Below are positions 52,741-60,809 of a stretch of 64,000 nt of DNA, in pieces. Position 1 is the stretch's first letter; each line of letters begins with the position of its first letter. The stretch spans positions 40,064-104,063 of the forward strand of contig NZ_JADKPN010000017.1 in the NCBI RefSeq assembly GCF_015352455.1. The letters run 5' to 3'. The position numbers and the translations under genes were made by a program. A model generated the notes under the pieces. The model made no database searches and was not told the origin of the DNA. It saw nothing but the letters and a program-made list of their open reading frames with translations. The stretch is from Nocardioides islandensis (GTDB lineage Bacteria; Actinomycetota; Actinomycetes; Propionibacteriales; Nocardioidaceae).

Positions 52741-52776
52741 GGCCTGCCCACCGACGCCCACAACCGGAATGGCTGA

Positions 52777-52782
52777 CAGGGT
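52777..52782 (+). promoter_or_regulatory. possible -10 box of the mug gene, leaderless
   Basis: CAGGGT six bases before the GTG at 52789; one base off TANNNT. Confidence 0.4.
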
Positions 52783-52788
52783 GGGTCC

Positions 52789-53358
52789 GTGGTCAGCTTC
52801 ACCCGCGCCGAGCTGGCGTCGTACCGCGGCGTCGAGGTGCCCGACCTGGTCGGCCCCGGCACGAGGTTGCTCTTCGTCGGCATCAACCCGGGCCTGCGGA
52901 CAGCGGCGACCCAGACCCACTTCGGCAACCCCGCCAACCGCTTCTGGCCGGCGCTGCTGAAGGCCGGGATCGTGGAGGATCCGGTCGACGTGCGCGACCC
53001 GATGACGGACGCCGACCGGGCGGCGCTGCTCGAGCGCGGGATCGGCATCGCCAGCCTGGTCCGCGGCGCGACCGCCCGTGCCGACGAGCTCACCGCCGAC
53101 GAGCTGCGCGAGGGCGGCCGGCGGCTGCTCGCGCTGGTGGAGGACGTGCGGCCGCGCGTGGTCGCGATGCTGGGCATCACGGCGTACCGCACCGCGTTCG
53201 GGAAGCCGAAGGCCGCGCCCGGTCGTCAACCCGAGCCGATGGGCCCCGCCGAGCTCTGGGTGGTGCCCAATCCCAGCGGCCTCAACGCCCACGAGACGGT
53301 GGACTCGCTGGCGGCGGCGTACGCCGGTCCGGCGCGTGCCGCCGGGATCATCCGGTGA
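52789..53358 (+). CDS. mug: G/U mismatch-specific DNA glycosylase
   Basis: Base-excision repair enzyme of 189 residues that removes uracil, thymine or etheno bases opposite G. The Mug-specific motif GINPGL is at 31-36 with catalytic Asn33, and the second motif VPNPSGLNAH near 162-171, where Mug has NPSGL. The middle (NRFWPALLKAG) fits. The GTG at 52789 follows a weak CAGGGT box. Its last 11 bases overlap the end of the convergent VOC gene. Confidence 0.88.
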   Translation: MVSFTRAELASYRGVEVPDLVGPGTRLLFVGINPGLRTAATQTHFGNPANRFWPALLKAGIVEDPVDVRDPMTDADRAALLERGIGIASLVRGATARADELTADELREGGRRLLALVEDVRPRVVAMLGITAYRTAFGKPKAAPGRQPEPMGPAELWVVPNPSGLNAHETVDSLAAAYAGPARAAGIIR

Positions 53359-53941
53359 GCTCGCCCGTCGCCGGGTCGCGGTCGGTGACGCAGTAGGGGA
53401 AGCCCGCCGGATCGTTCAAGACCGTCCAGAACTCCTCGTCGGCGACGTGCGTGGCACCGAGGTCGAGGTGACGGCGTACCTCGGCCGTTCGGTCGGACGT
53501 ACCGACGTCGAGGTGCGCCCGGAGCGGGTCGTTCGTCCCCACCCGCTGCAGGAGCAGCTCGAGCGGGTGCGGGCCTCCGGGGATGCGCACCCAGGTGAAC
53601 TCGGGTCGGCGGTCGAACGGCTCCAGGGTCCCGCCGGTCATCCGCGACCAGTCCTCCGCGCCGTGCTCGTAGTACCAGTCGTGGGGCCGGTCGACGCAGA
53701 TCTGGTAGACCCGCGTCCGAAGGACCCCGGGGAACGAGGCGGGCGGCGGCACAGGTGGCTCCGGGATGTCGCGGACGACCTCGACCTTGACGCCCGGACC
53801 GCCACTCCAGTCGTACGGCGGGTCCGGCATCTGCACCGTCAGGTGCGGCGGCAGCGGGCCGCCCACGACCCCGGTCCAGAAGGCCGTCTCGCGCTCCAGG
53901 TCGGCGTGGACCACCTCGACGCGCGCCTTGATCCACACCAC
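53348..53941 (-). CDS. VOC/glyoxalase-like protein
   Basis: Protein of 197 residues with a Glyoxalase_6-like fold, probably two domains: VWIKARVEVVHADLERETAFW with the first, and HLDVGTSDRTAEVRRHLDLG followed by VLNDPAGFPYCVTDRDP in the second. Substrate unknown. The GTG at 53941 is six bases from a TAGTTT box, so it is probably leaderless. It is divergent from trmB with 38 bases between starts, so the two promoters overlap. Confidence 0.8.
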   Translation of the reverse strand: MVWIKARVEVVHADLERETAFWTGVVGGPLPPHLTVQMPDPPYDWSGGPGVKVEVVRDIPEPPVPPPASFPGVLRTRVYQICVDRPHDWYYEHGAEDWSRMTGGTLEPFDRRPEFTWVRIPGGPHPLELLLQRVGTNDPLRAHLDVGTSDRTAEVRRHLDLGATHVADEEFWTVLNDPAGFPYCVTDRDPATGELTG

Positions 53942-53947
53942 GCCCCG

Positions 53948-53953
53948 AAACTA
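53948..53953 (-). promoter_or_regulatory. -10 box of the VOC gene, leaderless
   Basis: TAGTTT on the minus strand, six bases before the GTG at 53941. Confidence 0.55.
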
Positions 53954-53967
53954 GTGCCCCTGGTTGG

Positions 53968-53973
53968 TTGGAT
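53968..53973 (+). promoter_or_regulatory. -10 box of trmB, leaderless
   Basis: TTGGAT six bases before the ATG at 53980; same box as before the DUF222 gene. Confidence 0.5.
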
Positions 53974-53979
53974 GAGGGC

Positions 53980-54708
53980 ATGGCTGACGAGGGTGGCGTG
54001 CGCCCGGCGCGTCCGCACCAGCGGCTGACCCCCGACGGCCGGCGGATGCGCGAGGTGCTGACGTACTCCCGGCGCGGCGCCCGCTTCACCCCGCGCCAGC
54101 AGCAGGCGTGGGAGGCCCACCACGAGGACTGGGTGATCCCGGACGAGGCGGTCGACGAGCCGGGGTTCACGTGGAGCGCGTGGTTCGGTCGCGAGGTTCC
54201 GCTGGTGGTCGAGATCGGCTCCGGCGTCGGCGAGGCGACGGCCGCCCTGGCGCCGTCGCGGGCGGCGTACGACGTCCTGGCCTTCGAGGTCTGGCGCCCG
54301 GGTGTCGCGGACGCGCTGTGGCGGGTCGCCGAGGCCGGCGCCACCAACGTGCGCTTCTGCTCGGTCGACGCGGTCTGGTCGATGGAGCACCTGGTCGCGC
54401 CCGAGGGACTGGTCGAGCTGTGGACGTTCTTCCCCGACCCGTGGCACAAGAAGAAGCACCACAAGCGTCGCCTGGTGACGCCGGAGTTCGCGGCGCTGGC
54501 GACGTCCCGGCTGACGCCCGGAGCGGTGTGGCGGCTGGCGACCGACTGGGCCGACTACGCCGAGCAGATGGTCGAGGTCCTCGACGACGAGCCTGGCCTG
54601 GAGGGCGGCGTCGTCCCCCGCTGGGAGGAGCGGCCGGTGACGAAGTTCGAGCGCAAGGGCCTGGCGGCCGGCCGGTCGATCACCGACCTGATGTACGTGC
54701 GGCGCTAG
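53980..54708 (+). CDS. trmB: tRNA (guanine-N7-)-methyltransferase
   Basis: SAM-dependent enzyme of 242 residues that methylates G46 of tRNA. The SAM site VVEIGSGVGEAT is at about 71-82, and the TrmB motif FFPDPWHKKKHHKRR at about 149-163 includes the catalytic Asp. The N-terminal part carries TPRQQQAWEAHHEDW as in relatives. The ATG at 53980 lies six bases from a TTGGAT box; a TTG four codons upstream is inside that box. Its TAG stop shares a CTAG (54705-54708) with the stop of the convergent SARP gene. Confidence 0.92.
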   Translation: MADEGGVRPARPHQRLTPDGRRMREVLTYSRRGARFTPRQQQAWEAHHEDWVIPDEAVDEPGFTWSAWFGREVPLVVEIGSGVGEATAALAPSRAAYDVLAFEVWRPGVADALWRVAEAGATNVRFCSVDAVWSMEHLVAPEGLVELWTFFPDPWHKKKHHKRRLVTPEFAALATSRLTPGAVWRLATDWADYAEQMVEVLDDEPGLEGGVVPRWEERPVTKFERKGLAAGRSITDLMYVRR

Positions 54709-57700
54709 CCGGGACAGGCCTGTTCGTGCTCGCGGTCGCCGAGGTAGGTCGTCCACTCGTCGGCGGTGAGGTCCCGTCCCGCCATCCGGCAGGCGTAGTC
54801 GATGGACCGATCCAGGCGGGTGTCCCAGACGTAGGCCTGGGTCCCCGAGCCGTAGAACCACACCTCCGAGGTGCCGGGCCGGATCTGGGCGGACGCGAAC
54901 GACTCGTGCGGTTCTTGCACGGTGTTCTCGACGACCGCGGTGTCGGGGTCCCACAGGCGGATGAAGCCGCCGTAGTCCGACGTCACCACGTGCGCACCGT
55001 CGGCTGAGTAGGTCAACCAGGCCTGACCGCCGATCGAGGAGGGGGGAGCCGGAGCGCTGACGAACCGACCGGTCTCGGTGTCCAGCACATTCATGTTCCC
55101 GGAGTAGAGGGCCAGCGCGACGTGGCGACCGTCGGGTGAGAAGTCGGCCATGTTCACCACCGTGTCGGGAAGGGTGCCGGACCTCAGCTGCGTCCCCGTC
55201 TCCAGGTCGAGCAGCGCCCACTGGTCGAAGTGCGGCAGCTGGCCGGGGTTCCTCCGGGTCTTGGAGACGACCACGAAGGCACGTCGCCCGTCCGGTGCCA
55301 GGGTCAGGCCTGAGGCGTAGCCGGGGAGGTGCACCGCGTGACCCAGCGGGCTGAACGTGTCCGCGTCGACCAGCCGCACCGACCCCTGGATGTCGCTGAT
55401 GGCGATCCGCGAACCGTCGGCCGACCAGTCCAGCCCCGAGATCATGTCCGTGGAGAAGCTGGCGCTGCGGATGACCCGGTTGTCCTGGTCGAGGGTCCGC
55501 ACGGACCCGTCGGCCGCGCCGAGCACGAAGCGCTCGCCGTCCGGCGCCCACGCGCCCGGGGTGAAGGCTCCGGCGTCGATGAGCAGTGTTCGGGTCACGT
55601 GCCCGGTGGCGAGGTCGGCCAGACCGAACCGTCCGTCGACGCCGAAGACGGCCATCCTGGTCCCGTCGGGCGAGGACATCCGGAACGACGAGGAGCTGAA
55701 GGTGTCGTCGGCCTCGACGGGGAGGGCGCGCAGGAAGCCGCGGTCGCCGCGCAGGTCCCACGTCACCACCGTCTGGTCGGTGTCCGCCGTCGTCACCGCG
55801 GCGGTGCCGTCGCCGGAGAGCTGCACGTAGTCGCTGGGCTGGGTGGCCACGGTGCTGTGCTGCTCCAGCGTCCTCGCGTCGAGCACCTCGACGGCCCCGC
55901 CTGCCGACCCTCGCCAGATCCCCACCAGCACCGCGTTGCCTCGCGGCGCGTAGTCCACGGCCTGGACGTCGCCGTCGAGATCGGCCCTCGCGGTCACGGC
56001 ACCACGTCGCGCGTCGAGGGTGACCACCCGGTCAGGGTGGTCCCCGCCGTGGGAGACGAGGAGCGACGAGCCGTCCGGGCTCAGGTCGGCCACGTCGGCG
56101 GCGCTGATCCCGGGGGCGCGCCAGACCTCGCGAGGCTGTCCGGCTCGGGGACGGACCCGGTATGCCGTCATCGGGTCGCTCCCGTAGAGCACGTGACCGT
56201 GCCGGTCCAAGAAGACCCGCTGGAAGGGGTAGTACTCCCCGCTCCTGCGCAACCTGACCGTCGCGACCGGGTGCCGCAGGTCGGTGCGGTCCCAGACGAC
56301 GGCGACCTGGGGGCCGCCTTCGGCCTCCGCGTCACCGACGCTGCCCGGCCGGCGCTCGCTCACGGCCAGCCCGACGTACCTGCCGTCGCCCGAGAAGGTC
56401 ACGCTCATCGCCTTCGTCTCTCCAGACGGGAACCCGGCCGGCTGCTCCGGTGACGGCTGCCAGGTGTTCGCGTCGAGAAGCACCAGGGGAGTCGTGCCGA
56501 AGGTCTGCAGGCCGACCGCGAGCTGCGCGCCGTCGGGGGCGAAGGCCAGCGGCCGCGTGGGCCAGAACTGCAGGTCGGGCTGCTCGCCGTCGGTGTCGTA
56601 GCGAGCGAGGACGTGGCCGGAGGCGGCGTCGACCTCCGAGACCACGTTGTCGTCGTCGTAGACCGCGACGACCGAGCCATCGGGGCTGAGCTGGGGACCG
56701 CCCACGAGAGGGCCGACGCGGTCGCTGGTCGACAGCAGGTCCGGGTGCCCCGACAGGAAGGTCGAGAGTGTGCTCCGGGTCTGCGGGGAGTCGTCGAGGC
56801 GCACCGCCTCGACCGCCAGCAGCGCACCGACGGCGAGGTCGCGGCTGCGCAGCGCCTCGGTGCTGAGCCCCCGGGCCTGCGCGGCGGTGGCGGCGTCGAG
56901 GGCCTTCTGGCCCTGGGACACCGCGACGAACCCGGTCCCGAGCGCGACGAGCAGCAGCACCGCCGCCCCCACGAGCGCCACCCGCAACCGGCGGATCATC
57001 ACGCCGCGGGCCCGGGCGAGGTCCGCGGCGACCCGCGCCGCCGACGCCGCCGCCGCGTGGCCGGCCTCGATGAAGTCGCGCTCCGTCGCGGTCAGCTCGG
57101 GGTTCGTGCGTTCCTGCCACGCGAGGGCGCGCTCGAGTCGCACCCCGCGGTACAGCTCGCTGTCCGGCCGGCCGAGTCCCTGCCAGGCGTCGGCCGCCGC
57201 GGCCAGGTGGTGCAGGATCCGCAAGCCTTCGACGTCGTCCTCGAGCCAGCCCTGGAGCCGCGGCCAGGACCGGACGACCGCCTCGTGGGCGAGCGTCACG
57301 ACGCCGTCGTCGCTGGTCACCAGGCGGGCGGCGACCAGCCGGTCGACCAGCTCGTCCTGGGCCGGGCGGGAGACGACCGTACGCCGCGACATCCGCGCGC
57401 GCGTCGCCTCGCCGTCGGGCCCGGGGACGACCAGCCGCAGCATCAGCTCCCGCAGGGCGTTCCTGTCCTCGGCCCTGGTGTCGGCGTACAGGTGCTCGGC
57501 CGACTGGGCGACCGCTCCGCGCACGCCGCCCGAGGCCTGGTAACCGGCGACGGTCAGCGTCCTGCCCTCACGGCGCAGCCACGTCTCCCGCAACGCGTGC
57601 GCGAGCAGCGGAAGCGCCCCCGGCTCTCCTTCGACCTCCCGCACGAGCAGGTCGACCAGCCCGGGCTCGACGACGAGGCCGGCCTGCAGGGCGGGTCGCT

Positions 57701-58961
57701 CGATGGCGGCTCGGAGGTCGTCGCGACCCAGGGGACCGAGCAGGCACAGGCCCTGCTCGACCAGCCGGGCGAACTCGGGGTGGGCCACGAGGTCGCCGGT
57801 CCGGTCCGCGCGGAAGCAGACCACCACGTGGCCGTGCTCGGCGTACCTGGCGACCGCGCTGAGGAACTCCTGGCGTTCCTGCTGGTCGGGGCAGAGCGAG
57901 AAGACCTCCTCGGCCTGGTCGACGACCAGAGCGGCCGAGCCGCGGGTCCGCGGCGGCAGCCCCGAGATCGCCTCCATCGGGTGCCGCCCCGGCGTGATGA
58001 TGCGGACGTCCAGCCCGTCGCGGCGCAACGCTGGGGCGATCCCCGCGCGCACCAGCGACGACTTGCCGCTCCCGGAGGGACCGACCACCGCCAGCGGGGA
58101 GCCCGACCGGATCCGTGACAGGGCGCCGGCCACGTCGTCGTCGCGGCCGAAGAAGGAGTCGGCGTCCTCCTCGTCGTACGACGCGAGGCCGGGGTACGGG
58201 CAGGACTCGGACGCAGCGGCGGCGTCGTCGACGAGGAGCGCCGGGTCCTGCTGGAGGATGGCCTGTTCCAGGCTGACGATGTCCGGCCCGGGGTCCAGGC
58301 CGAGCTCCTCGCGCAGCACCACGCGCGCCCGGCGCAGGGTACGCAGCGCTTCCGCCTGACGCCCCGACTGGTACTGGGCCCGGGCGAGCAGGATCCAGCG
58401 GCGTTCGCGCAGCGGTGCCGCCTCGACCAGCGCACGCGCCTGGGCCGTGACCTCGTGGTGGTGCCCGGCCTCGAGTGCCGCGACCACGGCGAGCTCCTCG
58501 ACCTCGGTGCGCAGCTCGGCGAGGCGGGCCACCTCGGCCATCGCAGGCTCCCACTCCTCGAGGTCCGCCAACGGGCGACCCCGCCACAGGTCCAGTGCCT
58601 CGTGGGCCACGAACGTGGCCCGTTCCCACTCGCGCAACGTGGCGAGCTCCTGCGCCCGGGACACCTCGCGGACGAACCTGCTCGTGTCGACGTCGTCGGC
58701 CGACAGGCGGAGCCGGTAGCCGAGCTCGGTGGTCTCGATCGCGTCGGTGCCCAGGCGCTTGCGCAGCCGGCTGACGCAGCCTTGCAGGTTCTTGGCTGCC
58801 GACGCCGGCGGCGCCTCGCCCCAGATCGCGTCCGACAGCTGCTCGGCGGTCAGCACGGCACCGGGCTTCATGGACAAGGCCGCCAGGACCACCCGGTCGC
58901 GCATCCCGAGGCTGTCGCTGTTGCCGTCGATCTCCAGCGGACCCAGTACGGAGATCCGCAT
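54705..58961 (-). CDS. SARP-type regulator with ATPase and membrane-anchored beta-propeller
   Basis: Giant regulator of 1418 residues. Residues 1-90 are the OmpR-like DNA-binding domain, about 95-240 the bacterial activator domain (BTAD), typical of SARP/AfsR. An nSTAND-type ATPase follows with Walker A GPSGSGKSS (294-302) and Walker B AALVVDQAEEVF (343-354). A membrane helix (about 655-680, RVALVGAAVLLLVALG) separates it from a WD40-like propeller (about 720-1400, many FSGDG/SPDG strands), which would lie outside the cell. The ATG at 58961 fits a leaderless promoter (-35 TTGACG, 17 bases, -10 GACAGT, 6 bases). It is divergent from a secreted peptide gene whose promoter has SARP-like repeats. 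Confidence 0.9.
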   Translation of the reverse strand: MRISVLGPLEIDGNSDSLGMRDRVVLAALSMKPGAVLTAEQLSDAIWGEAPPASAAKNLQGCVSRLRKRLGTDAIETTELGYRLRLSADDVDTSRFVREVSRAQELATLREWERATFVAHEALDLWRGRPLADLEEWEPAMAEVARLAELRTEVEELAVVAALEAGHHHEVTAQARALVEAAPLRERRWILLARAQYQSGRQAEALRTLRRARVVLREELGLDPGPDIVSLEQAILQQDPALLVDDAAAASESCPYPGLASYDEEDADSFFGRDDDVAGALSRIRSGSPLAVVGPSGSGKSSLVRAGIAPALRRDGLDVRIITPGRHPMEAISGLPPRTRGSAALVVDQAEEVFSLCPDQQERQEFLSAVARYAEHGHVVVCFRADRTGDLVAHPEFARLVEQGLCLLGPLGRDDLRAAIERPALQAGLVVEPGLVDLLVREVEGEPGALPLLAHALRETWLRREGRTLTVAGYQASGGVRGAVAQSAEHLYADTRAEDRNALRELMLRLVVPGPDGEATRARMSRRTVVSRPAQDELVDRLVAARLVTSDDGVVTLAHEAVVRSWPRLQGWLEDDVEGLRILHHLAAAADAWQGLGRPDSELYRGVRLERALAWQERTNPELTATERDFIEAGHAAAASAARVAADLARARGVMIRRLRVALVGAAVLLLVALGTGFVAVSQGQKALDAATAAQARGLSTEALRSRDLAVGALLAVEAVRLDDSPQTRSTLSTFLSGHPDLLSTSDRVGPLVGGPQLSPDGSVVAVYDDDNVVSEVDAASGHVLARYDTDGEQPDLQFWPTRPLAFAPDGAQLAVGLQTFGTTPLVLLDANTWQPSPEQPAGFPSGETKAMSVTFSGDGRYVGLAVSERRPGSVGDAEAEGGPQVAVVWDRTDLRHPVATVRLRRSGEYYPFQRVFLDRHGHVLYGSDPMTAYRVRPRAGQPREVWRAPGISAADVADLSPDGSSLLVSHGGDHPDRVVTLDARRGAVTARADLDGDVQAVDYAPRGNAVLVGIWRGSAGGAVEVLDARTLEQHSTVATQPSDYVQLSGDGTAAVTTADTDQTVVTWDLRGDRGFLRALPVEADDTFSSSSFRMSSPDGTRMAVFGVDGRFGLADLATGHVTRTLLIDAGAFTPGAWAPDGERFVLGAADGSVRTLDQDNRVIRSASFSTDMISGLDWSADGSRIAISDIQGSVRLVDADTFSPLGHAVHLPGYASGLTLAPDGRRAFVVVSKTRRNPGQLPHFDQWALLDLETGTQLRSGTLPDTVVNMADFSPDGRHVALALYSGNMNVLDTETGRFVSAPAPPSSIGGQAWLTYSADGAHVVTSDYGGFIRLWDPDTAVVENTVQEPHESFASAQIRPGTSEVWFYGSGTQAYVWDTRLDRSIDYACRMAGRDLTADEWTTYLGDREHEQACPG

Positions 58962-58967
58962 TCCTCG

Positions 58968-58996
58968 ACTGTCGACCTGCCCCCAGGTGCCGTCAA
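58968..58996 (-). promoter_or_regulatory. promoter of the SARP gene, leaderless
   Basis: On the minus strand, -35 TTGACG (58996-58991), exactly 17 bases, -10 GACAGT (58973-58968), then six bases to the ATG at 58961. It directly adjoins the 11-bp repeats at 59002. Confidence 0.65.
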
Positions 58997-59001
58997 GCGA
59001 G

Positions 59002-59045
59002 GAGATACCGGCGAGATACCGGTGAGGCGGCACCGAGATACCGGG
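59002..59045 (+). promoter_or_regulatory. four tandem 11-bp units, SARP-type binding site
   Basis: GAGATACCGG occurs at 59002, 59013 and 59035, with a degenerate unit GAGGCGGCACC at 59024, so four 11-bp units run in phase with the helix. SARP proteins bind direct repeats at 11- or 22-bp spacing, with the last repeat 8 bases upstream of the -10. Here an ACAACT sits exactly 8 bases after the last GAGATACCGG (59053-59058), upstream of the peptide gene. Confidence 0.75.
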
Positions 59046-59108
59046 CGGGTGCACAACTCGGGGGTCGGACCGACAAGGGGCGCCGACCCAACCAGAGGGA
59101 GCAGCACC

Positions 59109-59351
59109 ATGAACACCACCACGACCGCTTTCCGCAGCACCGTCACCGGACTCCTGGCGGGTGGGCTCGTCGCCACCCTGGTGGCGGCCACGGCCGCCAC
59201 GTCCGCCGCGGCTCCGACGCGGGTCGACGAGACGGGAGTCGGGCAGTCCTCCCACAGCACCCGGATCTCGACCGCGTGCTACATCAGGCCCGTCAGCTGG
59301 AACACCTCGCTGGACGGCCCGCGGCCGGTCTGCTTCCGCTACCTGCCGTGA
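59109..59351 (+). CDS. small secreted peptide, candidate SARP target
   Basis: Not recognised. The 80-residue product has a signal peptide (about 1-34: hydrophobic TGLLAGGLVATLVAATAATS, cut after SAAA). The mature chain of about 46 residues starts APTRVDETGVG and holds two Cys 17 residues apart (ACYIRPVSWNTS, then RPVCFRYLP), allowing one disulfide, and an aromatic tail. The ATG at 59109 is eight bases after AGAGGGA. It is divergent from the SARP gene, and its promoter carries the 11-bp repeats. It may be a signal sensed by the propeller domain, a lytic or structural peptide; all of these are inference. Confidence 0.7.
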   Translation: MNTTTTAFRSTVTGLLAGGLVATLVAATAATSAAAPTRVDETGVGQSSHSTRISTACYIRPVSWNTSLDGPRPVCFRYLP

Positions 59352-59363
59352 CGTCGTGACCGC

Positions 59364-60716
59364 TCAGCCGACCAGCGCGTCGACCGCCTCGCCGAAGACC
59401 TCGGTGTGGCGGTCGACGTCGGCCTCGGAGTGGGCGGGGGAGAACAGCGCCATGTTGTGGAACGGCGTGAGCAGCACCTGCCGGTTCAGGCACCAGAGAT
59501 GCAGGAACGCCTCGAGCTCCTCGTCGACGGCCGCGGCCGCGGTGGCGCCGTCGCGCGGGGGCGGGCAGAACACGTACTCCGCCCGGCAGCCGAGCCGCTG
59601 CACGTGCCACGGGAGCCCGTGCTTCTCGATCACGCCGGCCACGCCGGCGGTGAACCGCTCGGCCAGCGGGATCGCCACGGCGAAGTCCTCCTCGCGCAGC
59701 GAGGACGACAGCGCGGCCCGGGACGCGGCCAGCGCGAGGGCGTTCGCGGTGAGCGTGCCGCCGACGCCGGAGACGTCGGCCTCCGCGGTGAGCATCGGAC
59801 CGACGAGCCGGTGGGCGACCTCGGTGGTCATGCCGTACGCCGCCAGCGGCACCCCGCCCGCGATGGGCTTGCCCACGACGAGCAGGTCGGGCTCGAGGCC
59901 CCACGCGGCCGTGCAGCCGCCCGGACCCGCGCACAGCGTGTGCGTCTCGTCGATGACCAGCAGGACGTCGTGCTTGCGCGTGATCTCGCGGACCCCCTCG
60001 GAGTACCCCTCGTCCGGCAGCACGATCCCGATGTTGGTCAGCGCCGGCTCCATCAGCAGGCAGGCGACGTCGCCCTGCGCCAGCCGCCGGTCCAGGGCGT
60101 CGAGGTCGTTGAACGGCACGACCGCGGTCGTGATCGCCACGTCCACCTGCGGGCCCATCGCGCCCGGGCGCGGCACCACGCGGTCGCCGTCCAGCACGGC
60201 CAGGGTCTCGTCGACCGTGCCGTGGTAGCACCAGTCCATCACCGCGATCCGCGGCCGGCCGGTCAGGTGCCGGGCGAACCGGAGCACGAACCGGTTCGCG
60301 TCGGTCGCCGACATCGCGAACTGCCAGCGCGGCAGTCCGAACCGGCGGCCCAGCTCGTCGGCCACCCAGATCGCGTCCTCCGACGGCAGCATCGTGGTGA
60401 TGCCGTTGCGCGCCCGTCGCGCCACCGCCTCGGCCACCTCGGGCAGGGCGTGCCCGGTCATCGCGCCGGTGTCGCCGAGGCACAGGTCGACGTACTCGAC
60501 CCCGTCGACGTCCACGCACCGCGCGCCGTTCGCGGTGTCCACGAACACCGGGAACGAGCCGGCCCACCGGGTCATCCACGGCATCGGCACGCCCGCGAGC
60601 AGTGAGCCCTGCGCCCGGGCGGCCAGCGCGGCCGAGCGGGGGTGCGTCTGGGCGAACCGCCCCTCCTCGTCCGTGCGCAGGGCGGCGAGGCGGTGACGGT
60701 CGATCGCGGCGGTCAT
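59364..60716 (-). CDS. class III aminotransferase (glutamate-1-semialdehyde-aminotransferase-like)
   Basis: PLP enzyme of 450 residues. Class III marks are GDTGAMTGHA (81-90), the PLP-phosphate segment MSATDANRFVLRFAR (about 135-149), the YHG of DWCYHGTVDE, the cofactor-ring residues in VIDETHTL (254-261), and the Schiff-base Lys283 in VGKPIAGG (281-288). The wording resembles GSA aminotransferase-like enzymes, but there is no haem gene context and the family also has transaminases of amino acids and amines. The ATG at 60716 is six bases from a TAGATT box. Confidence 0.87.
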   Translation of the reverse strand: MTAAIDRHRLAALRTDEEGRFAQTHPRSAALAARAQGSLLAGVPMPWMTRWAGSFPVFVDTANGARCVDVDGVEYVDLCLGDTGAMTGHALPEVAEAVARRARNGITTMLPSEDAIWVADELGRRFGLPRWQFAMSATDANRFVLRFARHLTGRPRIAVMDWCYHGTVDETLAVLDGDRVVPRPGAMGPQVDVAITTAVVPFNDLDALDRRLAQGDVACLLMEPALTNIGIVLPDEGYSEGVREITRKHDVLLVIDETHTLCAGPGGCTAAWGLEPDLLVVGKPIAGGVPLAAYGMTTEVAHRLVGPMLTAEADVSGVGGTLTANALALAASRAALSSSLREEDFAVAIPLAERFTAGVAGVIEKHGLPWHVQRLGCRAEYVFCPPPRDGATAAAAVDEELEAFLHLWCLNRQVLLTPFHNMALFSPAHSEADVDRHTEVFGEAVDALVG

Positions 60717-60722
60717 GGCGGG

Positions 60723-60728
60723 AATCTA
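60723..60728 (-). promoter_or_regulatory. -10 box of the aminotransferase gene, leaderless
   Basis: TAGATT on the minus strand, six bases before the ATG at 60716. Confidence 0.6.
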
Positions 60729-60797
60729 GGGGTGATGCTGGCGGGGAGTCGATGACCGTTGGCCGGATCGCGCGCGGCGACGTACCGCCGGCGGAAA

Positions 60798-60803
60798 TAG
60801 AAT
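60798..60803 (+). promoter_or_regulatory. -10 box of the 60810 MFS gene, leaderless
   Basis: TAGAAT six bases before the GTG at 60810, close to the ideal actinobacterial -10. Confidence 0.65.
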
Positions 60804-60809
60804 CCGTCG

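Noticed and set aside
58455..59108. Upstream in-frame extension of the secreted peptide gene
   Set aside because: It is antisense to the SARP gene; the ATG at 59109 has a ribosome site and begins a signal peptide.
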